From a virus, in IMG/VR virus record IMGVR_UViG_3300013093_000048, positions 1-64,000 of that record: a stretch of DNA of 64,000 nt. One strand, given 5' to 3'. Positions 57,172 to 64,000 of the stretch are shown piece by piece. Under the pieces are notes generated by a model. It did not search any database, was not told the DNA's origin, and saw nothing but the letters and a program-made list of their open reading frames with translations. Each line of letters starts with the position of its first letter. Positions within the stretch are counted from its first letter, which is position 1. The position numbers were made by a program, and so were the translations under genes.

Positions 57172-58517
57172 TATGCAGCCCTCCCAACTAAATCATAATT
57201 AACGGCTTTGTATCCGTTGTCCATAATAAATACCGCTTCAGGAATAATCTGCTCAACTTCTTGTGCCATATAACCAATAAACTTACCATGGCCGCACAGC
57301 TCGTGATCCTTAAACTCTGGTTTGTATTCAAATTCGTAAATACCCAAACCGTTGTCAGCTTTCCATAACAACACAATATTTTCTTTCAGGTTAATATCTG
57401 AACCAGCTGCAGCGCCACCACCAAATGCATTGTATGCGCCAAGTCCTGCAATGCCCAAACCAGTAACTTGATTTAGTGTGCTAGGCGCTGCTTGATATGT
57501 AGCAGTAGTTGTTTGCTGCGTCGGTAAACCGCGCAACATAGAATTCATAAACGAAAGCTGTTGTTCTGGGTACTGCTGGGCAGTAGCGTAATTCTGAATA
57601 GCTTGGTTAAGAATATTTTGTTGTTGTGTTTGCTGTTGCTGACCGGCTTGGCTCTGCGTTGCAATAACATTTTGCTGCGCACCTAATTGCTGACCACCAA
57701 TTCCAGCCAGCTGATTACCCATAGCACCGTATTGACCCAGGCCTTGCATAGCGGCTTGTTGTCCAGCTAAACCTTGAGCGGAAACTGTATTCATCTGGTT
57801 CTGCGCAGCGCCATATGCATTTTGATATGCATTTCCTACCAATTGGTTCTGTGCCAACATTTGGTTTTGTTGATTTAAACCCTGCATTAATGCATTACGT
57901 GAACCGCCGAAAGCTCCAGCTTGGGTAGCAGCACCTTGTTGAGAAGCACCTTGCATACCATACTGCTGATTTAAAAGTTGCATTGATGGCGCTAACGCAT
58001 TCTGGATGTACGGATTCATGTACGAACCAACTGCATTTGGGTTTGTTGATGCTTGTGCTAGGTTACTGCCTGTTTGTGCTTCTTGCCCAGCTAAACCTAA
58101 AGAACCTAGACCAGCCATACCAGTCATCTGAGTTGCTGCGCCGTACTGACCCGGTACTTGTAAGTTAGCAGCTTGCTGTTGAGCTGCTTGCTGCATTGGA
58201 GAAAAACCAGCGACATAGTCTGCTGGATTTGAACTATATGGTACGTACGGTTTAACGCCAGTAATATCTACTTGACCTGTGTCAGGATTTGTTTGTGTAT
58301 TAAATAACTGTTGCTGAGTAGCGCCAAGCATCGTCTCCGCATAAGGTTGCAGATAGTCAGGGATGTTTGTGTTTTGAACAGTAGTTTGCGTAGGAGCAGC
58401 TGGAGCTGGCGCAGATGAACCGCCACCTTCAAGAGTCATACCACCAGCACCAAAACCACGACCCATGCGTGGCGAGAAAGCCTTTTCAGGCAACATTGAA
58501 TCTAGTGTATATCTCAT
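57171..58517 (-). CDS. Gln-rich virion protein with C-terminal S74 chaperone
   Basis: 448 residues. The core is Gln/Gly/Asn-rich helices (NQQNQMLAQNQLVGNAYQNA). The end is SDINLKENIVLLWKADNGLG, then FIGYMAQEVEQIIPEAVFIM, which is a Peptidase_S74 domain (catalytic Ser before DINLKEN). Unlike the beta-repeat fibre at 4892-6238, this chaperone is attached to a helical Gln-rich body, an unusual setting. Probably a trimeric tail or needle protein. Confidence 0.75.
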   Translation of the reverse strand: MRYTLDSMLPEKAFSPRMGRGFGAGGMTLEGGGSSAPAPAAPTQTTVQNTNIPDYLQPYAETMLGATQQQLFNTQTNPDTGQVDITGVKPYVPYSSNPADYVAGFSPMQQAAQQQAANLQVPGQYGAATQMTGMAGLGSLGLAGQEAQTGSNLAQASTNPNAVGSYMNPYIQNALAPSMQLLNQQYGMQGASQQGAATQAGAFGGSRNALMQGLNQQNQMLAQNQLVGNAYQNAYGAAQNQMNTVSAQGLAGQQAAMQGLGQYGAMGNQLAGIGGQQLGAQQNVIATQSQAGQQQQTQQQNILNQAIQNYATAQQYPEQQLSFMNSMLRGLPTQQTTTATYQAAPSTLNQVTGLGIAGLGAYNAFGGGAAAGSDINLKENIVLLWKADNGLGIYEFEYKPEFKDHELCGHGKFIGYMAQEVEQIIPEAVFIMDNGYKAVNYDLVGRAA

Positions 58518-58927
58518 ATTTTTGTCTCTACAATTCTGTAACGCTCTTCAAATCCATAACGGCTCCACAACCGGGCTATTGCTTCTCTTGCTGCACCCTG
58601 TATTTTAGTGGCACCATTAGCCTTTAGTAAATCTTTAAACTGCTTAAATGTATCTTGGTTAGAAATTAACCGACCACCAATAAATGTAACAAAAGCCACA
58701 CGATCATTAGGATAATTACTAAAGCTAATCGTGGCCGCTCCTTTAATCGAACCATCTTCAGTTGATGCCACCACCAAAAGCCATTGGCCCGACGCAAGGT
58801 AAACTCTGACTTGATCCAGCGTGTAATCATCACCACCATATTGCACAGCATCTGCAATATACTTTTCAACCAAAGGCCAAGCTTGATTAACATATTGAAT
58901 AGGAACATGGCGAATTAAGAGGCTCAT
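58514..58927 (-). CDS. GNAT-family acetyltransferase-like protein
   Basis: 137 residues. QWLLVVASTEDGSIKGAATI, RVAFVTFIGGRLISNQDTFK, GATKIQGAAREAIARLWSRY and GFEERYRIVE show the GNAT strand order and the terminal GF motif. The acetyl-CoA loop (GGRLIS) is weak. It lies within the tail module, in the same ATGA chain as the S74 and 489-residue genes. It might acetylate a virion or host protein. Confidence 0.7.
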   Translation of the reverse strand: MSLLIRHVPIQYVNQAWPLVEKYIADAVQYGGDDYTLDQVRVYLASGQWLLVVASTEDGSIKGAATISFSNYPNDRVAFVTFIGGRLISNQDTFKQFKDLLKANGATKIQGAAREAIARLWSRYGFEERYRIVETKI

Positions 58928-60393
58928 GCTGGCATGTACTTGTCAGCTGTAATTGCAGGAGCTTGTTTAGCTTTACCAGTTCTGGCCTTTCTTACTTTGT
59001 CCATCATAGCGTATAGTTTTTTAGCACCAGCGTCAGAAGAGCCATTCCCAAGATGAGAGACAACATCCGCAGGCACAACAAACTCGTTGTCAGCCAACCT
59101 CGCTGGTTGTTTACCGCTAATAGTAGCAGGGATGCTATCAGACATACCATCGCCAGGACCTTTAAGCATACGTCCGCCATCAGAGTAACCTCCCAAATTA
59201 GCAATACCTCCACCAGCATAGTTTGCGTTAGGGGTGCCGCGTAGTTTATTCAAAGCCAACATAGCATTATAGTCACCGCTTTGGGCTTTGGAAGCCACCG
59301 CTGTTGGGTCTGACTGGTACTGGCTTTTGTAGTTATCAATGGCGTCGCGCGCATTCATCAAGTCTATTAAAGCATCTTTACCAGTACCGCCTGCAGCCAT
59401 ATTAGCGGTCATCTCACCCGTTAGTGGATTTGTTTTAGGCTCGTATAAAGCGGCTGTCTGTTGCGCCGAAGTTGGCATTTGTGTTGGAGTAGCGTAAGCT
59501 GGACTTACTTGTTGGCTTTGGGGATACATCCCACCGCCCATAAAATCAATAGGCTCAGAATTTGGGTCCATTAAACCACCGCTGGCGTAGCCAGGCGGAC
59601 GTGCATATCCACTATAGTCAGCTTGGTATAGGGGGTTTGGGGGCTGTACCACATCAGGGCGGTAGTTAGCTGGATCATAATGGAACTTAGCTAGATTGCC
59701 ACCAGTGTAAGGAGTAGCTGCGGCTGCTGTACCACCATATCTCTTATTATCTTGAGCCATTAAAGCGCTCAAACCTAAACCACCTAAAGCAGCTTTAGTG
59801 CCAAAACCCATAGGAGCAGTGCCAGTACCAGCGGCACCAAGTACTGAATTTGCTGGGACGCTATTAAAAGCACCAGAGTAGGCTTGACCATATGTAGCTG
59901 CTTGCTCGGCCGTCATCGTACCGTTTGCTACCGCTTGGCTAATCATTTGAGGGGTGGCTGTTCCAAGCTCCACACCAGAAGAAACTGGCAACGAAGCTCC
60001 AGAATTTAATAATGCATTTGAACCTGCTTGCACACCAGTCGTATCAGCAGCAGCTACAGTAGGAGAAACAGCCGCGCCAGAAGTTGATAGGGCTGTAGGA
60101 GCGCCAGCAGCTAAGTCACCAGCCCCCTGATAGAGACCTCCATAACCAAGGGAAGCGCCACCAATACCGCCCATAAGGGCATTCTGCATTACGTTCTGGC
60201 CGGTCAAGGCTGCTACACCACCACCGGTTAACGCTCCAATACCAGCTCCTGTAACCGCAGCAGCGCCAGTAGCGCCAAGTTCTTCAGTCAACATAGGCGC
60301 AGCAGCGCCGTCAGTCATAACTGTAGCGGCCAAAGCCGCAGCTATTGGTAAATAGCTTTCAAAACCACCACCGCTTGATCCGCCGCCTGCCAT
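58924..60393 (-). CDS. Gly/Ala-rich virion protein with 'GPGDGMSD' C-terminal block
   Basis: 489 residues. Hydrophobic Gly/Ala-rich N-terminal 200 residues (AATVMTDGAAAPMLTEELGA; TGAGIGALTGGGVAALTG) with membrane-active character. C-terminal 100 residues: GGIANLGGYSDGGRML-KGPGDGMSDSIPATI-SGKQPARLADNEFVVPADVV, a block widely conserved in phage virion proteins as I recall. Likely a tail/needle-associated or ejection protein. Confidence 0.75.
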   Translation of the reverse strand: MAGGGSSGGGFESYLPIAAALAATVMTDGAAAPMLTEELGATGAAAVTGAGIGALTGGGVAALTGQNVMQNALMGGIGGASLGYGGLYQGAGDLAAGAPTALSTSGAAVSPTVAAADTTGVQAGSNALLNSGASLPVSSGVELGTATPQMISQAVANGTMTAEQAATYGQAYSGAFNSVPANSVLGAAGTGTAPMGFGTKAALGGLGLSALMAQDNKRYGGTAAAATPYTGGNLAKFHYDPANYRPDVVQPPNPLYQADYSGYARPPGYASGGLMDPNSEPIDFMGGGMYPQSQQVSPAYATPTQMPTSAQQTAALYEPKTNPLTGEMTANMAAGGTGKDALIDLMNARDAIDNYKSQYQSDPTAVASKAQSGDYNAMLALNKLRGTPNANYAGGGIANLGGYSDGGRMLKGPGDGMSDSIPATISGKQPARLADNEFVVPADVVSHLGNGSSDAGAKKLYAMMDKVRKARTGKAKQAPAITADKYMPA

Positions 60394-60426
60394 ATATTAT
60401 CCTTTACTTTTTCCTGATTTTAACAT

Positions 60427-60729
60427 TTAAACGGTTGCTCCGGAAGCATTTACCCATTTAGTTCCTGCCCACCAGATAGGAATACCTAGCGTAGTATCAA
60501 AAAACTGCTGTCCAATTAACTGCTTTACTGTAGGGCGCTGAGTAGTAGTACCGTAGTCTGGGGTAGCCAAAGCCTGAGAAAAGTTGTTTAACAGCGTAAA
60601 ATACAGCCGCAGGGCGTTGTTCATTTGGTCTTGATACTGCTGGCTATAGTCTGCCGGGGCAATAAGTAAGTTAGGTGGCGCAGGGATTAACGGCGCGCCA
60701 TTATAGTTTTGGTATGCAGGAATAGTCAT
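60427..60729 (-). CDS. Small tail-module protein
   Basis: 100 residues, YNGAPLIPAPPNLLIAPADY (Pro-rich start), a helix (QYQDQMNNALRLYFTLLNNF), and FDTTLGIPIWWAGTKWVNAS at the end. 'FDTTLG(I/K)PIWW.G..WV.A.G' is typical of phage fibre-foot proteins, so a tail or fibre attachment role is inferred. One-base overlap with the upstream 701-residue gene. Confidence 0.75.
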   Translation of the reverse strand: MTIPAYQNYNGAPLIPAPPNLLIAPADYSQQYQDQMNNALRLYFTLLNNFSQALATPDYGTTTQRPTVKQLIGQQFFDTTLGIPIWWAGTKWVNASGATV

Positions 60730-62834
60730 TATCTTCTTCCGTCTGGGCGAATATCAATACGTGGGCTACCCAACTGCCAAGCCACACCAACACCAGTAGA
60801 CTCTATTCTGAAGCTCATCTGCCTGCCGCGTAAGCGTGTGTAAACCTGACCATCAAACTGCTGAATGGTGTATTCCGGTACGGTAGTGTAGTTTTGCGCA
60901 GATTGTACCTGTGGGTTGTCCGCTTGCCCATAAGGTGTACCAGAGTTTTCACGAGGCTTTACGGTCATCGTAACGCTTGGCTGGTTTGTAGTAGACCCGT
61001 TAAAGTTTACGTCAGGTAATATGCGCCATACAAAACCAAAGTTATGCCCATCGCCGATATCAAAATCAGAAGACTGCACATAAGCATCAATCGGTAAAGT
61101 AGCAGTTGTTGATAAATCATCGCATCCAACTTCATGATTTAAAAGTCGGCTGTTATAATCTGCAGCAATAGGGAATTGCTCGATACCCGTTTGTATCCAC
61201 GCAGTGCGCCCCATAGTTCCATAGTACCAAACGCGGTCTAAGTAGTTATAGATTACATACTTGTCTACTGAAGTTCCGCCACTAGATTGGCTTACATAAA
61301 ACCACCATATCTCATTAAACGCTTCATTGGCACCTGTAAAAACTTGGTACGCTTGGTCTTGGTTAATATCAGCAAAAATGTATTGACGCAGTGAGCAAGG
61401 TAAAACCTCAACACGCCCAGAGTACATATAGAAACGGTCTCGACCCATCCAGTAGGTCACATTATTAACAGTAACAGCAGCGTTAGGCGAGATGATAGAT
61501 ATATTGTCCATCAAAACTTGAAAGCCCCAAACATAAGGAGCTCCTAAATACTGCATAGAGTACAAGCAAGAATCAGTCCAAACTAGAATCTCTTGGCGGG
61601 TTGCATGGGCAGTCATAATATATGAGCCGTTTGTAAGTAAGTATTCGCCCGATTGATTAGTTAGCTGTGGTATCCATTGATACGCATTACCTTGATCTGA
61701 CCACCGTACAAGCATTGGATCAAAAGAAGTACTAGCGTTATTAGGTATGTATGAGTTGGCGCCAAAAGCAATCACATACTCTTGGATAGCTGAAGTAATT
61801 ACTTGGTAAGTCGCAGTGGGAACATATGAACCGGCATAAGAAAAACTATAAGTACCTGAACTTGCGCCAGTAGTAGTTGTTGTAATCGGTACAGTAGTAG
61901 AGCCAGTAATATATGAAGAAGCTACGGCAGTTCCAGCAGGTAGATTAGTACCTGTAATTTTCATATATGGGAATATATTTGGGGCTGCTGCTGAAGATAC
62001 TGTAATAGAAGTTACACCGTTAGTAAAAGTAGAGTTATCTGTCAAAGCAGTTGTACTATTTGCTAGACTACTTAAATACTGCGCGCGAGTACTCACCCCA
62101 TTAGAGTTTTGCCAATAGAAAATAGGACCGCCACGAGGGGCAATTACAAGGTCAGCACCATAATTATCATTAGACCAAAGGCGAAGCTGCTGCCCAATAC
62201 CAGCAGAATAGCTAGACCCCCAAGTGCCACGACTCCAAGGACCTGCGCCCCAACCCGTGCCGATTGTATAAACCGTATTTCCTGTTGGGTACTCATATTG
62301 AGCAGTAACTGTACCGCCCCCAGTAGCAGTAGATGAAGCGTTTGATGCGGCCGTAATTGTATAAGTAGTTCCAGACGTAACTGTCTGTACTTGGTAATCC
62401 CCAGCAATCGTTAATCCACCTACAGCCGTAGCCCCAGAAAAGTAAACAAAATCGCCTACATTCGGGTTATATGAGCCGTCTGTTACAGTAACAGTGGCTG
62501 AACCCGAAGTAGTACCAAAAGGGTTTGTTAGCGTATCTGTTTGAACAATAGGCGTGATGTCATTATAGACACCGCCGTAATAAATATAGTACTTGGTATT
62601 TGTGCCTAAGCCTATATAAACATTACCTATACCAGCATCTCCACTTGCCCAGACCCATAAAGAACGACACACGCCATTAAATTGGCTGTTAGTAATCTGT
62701 TGCCAGCCACCGATTTTTTCTGGAAAGCCTGAACGAAAACGTACTTTATCCCCGTCATACCAGCCGCCTTCGTTGCTGTAGTCAGTACCTTCACGGTTAA
62801 GACCGGGTCTAAATTGTAGTTTTTGTAATGGCAT
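60729..62834 (-). CDS. Large tail/neck protein (P22 gp10-like stabilization type)
   Basis: 701 residues. MPLQKLQFRPGLNREGTDYS, NEGGWYDGDKVRFRSGFPEK is the usual opening of phage stabilization proteins that seal the packaged head. Large beta-propeller-like body with repeated aromatic strands (GRDRFYMYSGRVEVLPCSLR, FNEIWWFYVSQSSGGTSVDK). The central Thr/Ser-rich region (residues 270-320) is an inserted Ig-like or low-complexity domain. Ends GSPRIDIRPDGRR. A tail hub or head-closure role fits. Confidence 0.75.
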   Translation of the reverse strand: MPLQKLQFRPGLNREGTDYSNEGGWYDGDKVRFRSGFPEKIGGWQQITNSQFNGVCRSLWVWASGDAGIGNVYIGLGTNTKYYIYYGGVYNDITPIVQTDTLTNPFGTTSGSATVTVTDGSYNPNVGDFVYFSGATAVGGLTIAGDYQVQTVTSGTTYTITAASNASSTATGGGTVTAQYEYPTGNTVYTIGTGWGAGPWSRGTWGSSYSAGIGQQLRLWSNDNYGADLVIAPRGGPIFYWQNSNGVSTRAQYLSSLANSTTALTDNSTFTNGVTSITVSSAAAPNIFPYMKITGTNLPAGTAVASSYITGSTTVPITTTTTGASSGTYSFSYAGSYVPTATYQVITSAIQEYVIAFGANSYIPNNASTSFDPMLVRWSDQGNAYQWIPQLTNQSGEYLLTNGSYIMTAHATRQEILVWTDSCLYSMQYLGAPYVWGFQVLMDNISIISPNAAVTVNNVTYWMGRDRFYMYSGRVEVLPCSLRQYIFADINQDQAYQVFTGANEAFNEIWWFYVSQSSGGTSVDKYVIYNYLDRVWYYGTMGRTAWIQTGIEQFPIAADYNSRLLNHEVGCDDLSTTATLPIDAYVQSSDFDIGDGHNFGFVWRILPDVNFNGSTTNQPSVTMTVKPRENSGTPYGQADNPQVQSAQNYTTVPEYTIQQFDGQVYTRLRGRQMSFRIESTGVGVAWQLGSPRIDIRPDGRR

Positions 62835-62837
62835 GGT

Positions 62838-63431
62838 TTACCCTAATACGGATATGGCTTTGGCAATTTTAGCTTTGCGGTCATCAAGTCCTAGTAAACC
62901 GCCATTAATACGCTTAGTCATTGTATCGTAATCCTTGCTATCAGCCAAGGCATTTAGGCCCTTCTTATTCCAAAACCAAGCCGCACTCAAAGCCGCATAT
63001 CTAGGATCAACCAAAAGCTGTGGTTGATTAATAAGGTCAGCGCCAATAGCTTCTCCACATCGCTCATATAAATCACGCCCAGTTAATTGTATACAGCCTC
63101 TTCCGTGAAACTTGAACCCATCCCCATCTTCTTTATTGCCAAGGTCGGCCCTGCCGCCATATACTTTATTAGCTAGCTTTTCTGGGTTGTTAGCATAAGG
63201 AGTGGCTGCGTCAAGTGTTGGAAAACGGCTAGGCCAAACCGCCATAAGCCTAGAAGCAGAATAGTTAAGCCCTTCTTCTAACTTAGTAAAGTTGTTTGAT
63301 TCATGAGCGCACTGACCTACAAAGAAAGCCTGACGCACAGGGGTACTAATATCGTATTTCTGAAACGCCTCATTTAGCGGTTCAAGCCATTTTTGGTCTA
63401 TGCCAAGCGCCTGTAGTTGGGAGCTATTCAT
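62838..63431 (-). CDS. Endolysin, GH19 chitinase-like lysozyme
   Basis: 197 residues, the length of a stand-alone GH19 domain. Motifs: FVGQCAHESNNFTKLEEGLN with the catalytic Glu in AHES; YGGRADLGNKEDGDGFKFHG and GRGCIQLTGRDLYERCGEAI (the typical GH19 'G.GFK..GRG..QLTGR.NY' block), and RYAALSAAWFWNKKGLNALA. It cuts peptidoglycan. No signal peptide, so it needs the holin. The start overlaps the Rz stop by ATGA. Confidence 0.94.
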   Translation of the reverse strand: MNSSQLQALGIDQKWLEPLNEAFQKYDISTPVRQAFFVGQCAHESNNFTKLEEGLNYSASRLMAVWPSRFPTLDAATPYANNPEKLANKVYGGRADLGNKEDGDGFKFHGRGCIQLTGRDLYERCGEAIGADLINQPQLLVDPRYAALSAAWFWNKKGLNALADSKDYDTMTKRINGGLLGLDDRKAKIAKAISVLG

Positions 63432-63859
63432 TTAATCAACCCGTTTTCTGTAGCCCATTCCTGCCAAAGATTTACTTGGAGGGTTGTCTCAGAGCATTGT
63501 TCAACAAGTACTGGGTAGGCGGTTGCTGCATCAGTTCCTTTGGGGGTTGGGGAAATGCCGGACATTGGACTGCTACTGGGGTTGAGCTGCATCCTGCCAT
63601 AATAATTGCGCAAAGCAGCAAGCTTACCTTCGTATTCATTTTGTATTCCTTGGTTAATCATTTGGTGTTCTTGTTCGACTGCTTGGTTGTGTTCTTCTTG
63701 CGCTTTGGCGGCGGCTTCGACTCTCGCCTTGTATTCCACGTATCTATTATTACCGATATGGAAACCGCAAAAGAAAATACCAGCGCAAATACCGACAGCC
63801 AGTCCAACTTTGATGTAATTAGCATATGTAGAAAAACCCGCAGTAATTAAGGACCACAT
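63428..63859 (-). CDS. Rz: i-spanin (Rz-like)
   Basis: 143 residues. One N-terminal membrane helix (VGLAVGICAGIFFCGFHIG, residues 18-36), then a coiled coil (YKARVEAAAKAQEEHNQAVE) and a C-terminal domain. This is the inner-membrane spanin layout. The start shares TAATG with the holin-like gene. An o-spanin gene is nested in a different frame. Confidence 0.85.
   Translation of the reverse strand: MWSLITAGFSTYANYIKVGLAVGICAGIFFCGFHIGNNRYVEYKARVEAAAKAQEEHNQAVEQEHQMINQGIQNEYEGKLAALRNYYGRMQLNPSSSPMSGISPTPKGTDAATAYPVLVEQCSETTLQVNLWQEWATENGLIK
63472..63639 (-). CDS. Rz1: o-spanin (Rz1-like) nested in Rz
   Basis: 55 residues, MNTKVSLLLCAIIMAGCSST, with lipobox M-A-G-C17, then Pro-rich PAFPQPPKELMQQPPTQ. 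Wholly inside Rz in the other forward frame, preceded by CAAGGAATACAAA. An outer-membrane lipoprotein that meets Rz to fuse the membranes. Confidence 0.88.
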   Translation of the reverse strand: MNTKVSLLLCAIIMAGCSSTPVAVQCPAFPQPPKELMQQPPTQYLLNNALRQPSK

Positions 63860-64000
63860 TATTCCCCACCCGGTTCTGTTTTAGATTTCATCATTACACT
63901 AGCGCCGCTAGCTCCAGACACAATACCAAGCGCTTCTGCTAATTCACGTAGATTAACCGAGCCATGCATTACTTCATATCCAGCCATAAAAATAACAGCA
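63859..64000 (-). CDS. Probable holin, partial (N-terminus outside window)
   Basis: The C-terminal 47 codons, ...AVIFMAGYEVMHGSVNLREL to MMKSKTEPGGE. A hydrophobic stretch begins at the window edge, and the charged tail follows. The stop overlaps the Rz start as TAATG. Position directly upstream of Rz, Rz1 and endolysin suggests a holin; no sequence signature proves this. Confidence 0.5.
   Translation of the reverse strand, partial: AVIFMAGYEVMHGSVNLRELAEALGIVSGASGASVMMKSKTEPGGE

Noticed and set aside
1-64000. Integrase, repressor/attachment site or transposase of a temperate phage
   Set aside because: No recombinase motif or attachment-like repeat was found; the HTH proteins alone do not show lysogeny.

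Overview
The window is a piece of the genome of a tailed double-stranded DNA bacteriophage (Caudoviricetes). The evidence is a large terminase, a portal, a Mu gpT-like major capsid protein, tail fibres, an endolysin with nested Rz/Rz1 spanins, a family A DNA polymerase, a primase/helicase, and no bacterial housekeeping or integration genes. The spanin pair implies a Gram-negative host. An 835-residue portal, a stabilization-like neck/tail protein, a giant candidate ejection protein and the absence of sheath, tube or tape-measure genes point to a short tail. The gene style (many tiny ATGA-overlapped genes, Gly/Thr/Ala-rich fibres) recalls uncultured freshwater phages of Burkholderiales, but the host is a guess. 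Both window ends cut genes: a fibre on the left and a probable holin on the right.

Layout. Positions 1-23897 are almost entirely minus strand and hold, in order of transcription (high to low coordinate): a 42-residue protein, three tRNAs (Pro-UGG, His-GUG, Leu-UAG), small and large terminase, portal, a GroES-like protein, scaffold, decoration and major capsid genes, another abundant-type virion protein, a run of tiny Lys/Gly-rich proteins, neck/adaptor genes and at least five fibre genes. A two-gene plus-strand island (acetyltransferase and HNH protein, 13826-14609) interrupts it. Positions 23898-24414 are a divergent control region with a promoter on each strand, iteron-like repeats and several palindromes. 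Positions 24415-47413 are plus-strand early genes. Positions 64000-47397 are again minus strand: holin-like, spanins, GH19 endolysin, tail proteins and a 2766-residue protein. If the molecule is circular or circularly permuted, all late genes form one leftward path from 23.9 kb round to 47.4 kb, where it meets the early operon tail to tail.

Early region. The first third carries unknown small genes and eight copies of an interrupted palindrome, GGACAG-N4-CTGTCC, one of which sits just downstream of the -10 of the early promoter. The centrepiece is a three-enzyme cassette: an amidoligase with a Cys cluster and acidic insert (27435-28934), a class II glutamine amidotransferase with catalytic Cys2 (28992-30161) and an ATP-grasp ligase (30888-31661), with three small genes in between. 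Together they would release ammonia or transfer nitrogen from glutamine and form amide or peptide bonds on an unknown target. This is the best candidate for an undescribed system. The rest of the early region contains winged-helix and sigma-region-4-like regulators, a VRR-NUC nuclease, DNA polymerase, a zincin-like protein, a RecB/Cas4-like exonuclease, HNH proteins, a dNTP diphosphohydrolase-like protein, an SNF2-type helicase, a probable single-stranded DNA-binding protein and an AEP-primase/helicase fusion.

All functional names come from reading motifs by eye; no database search was run.
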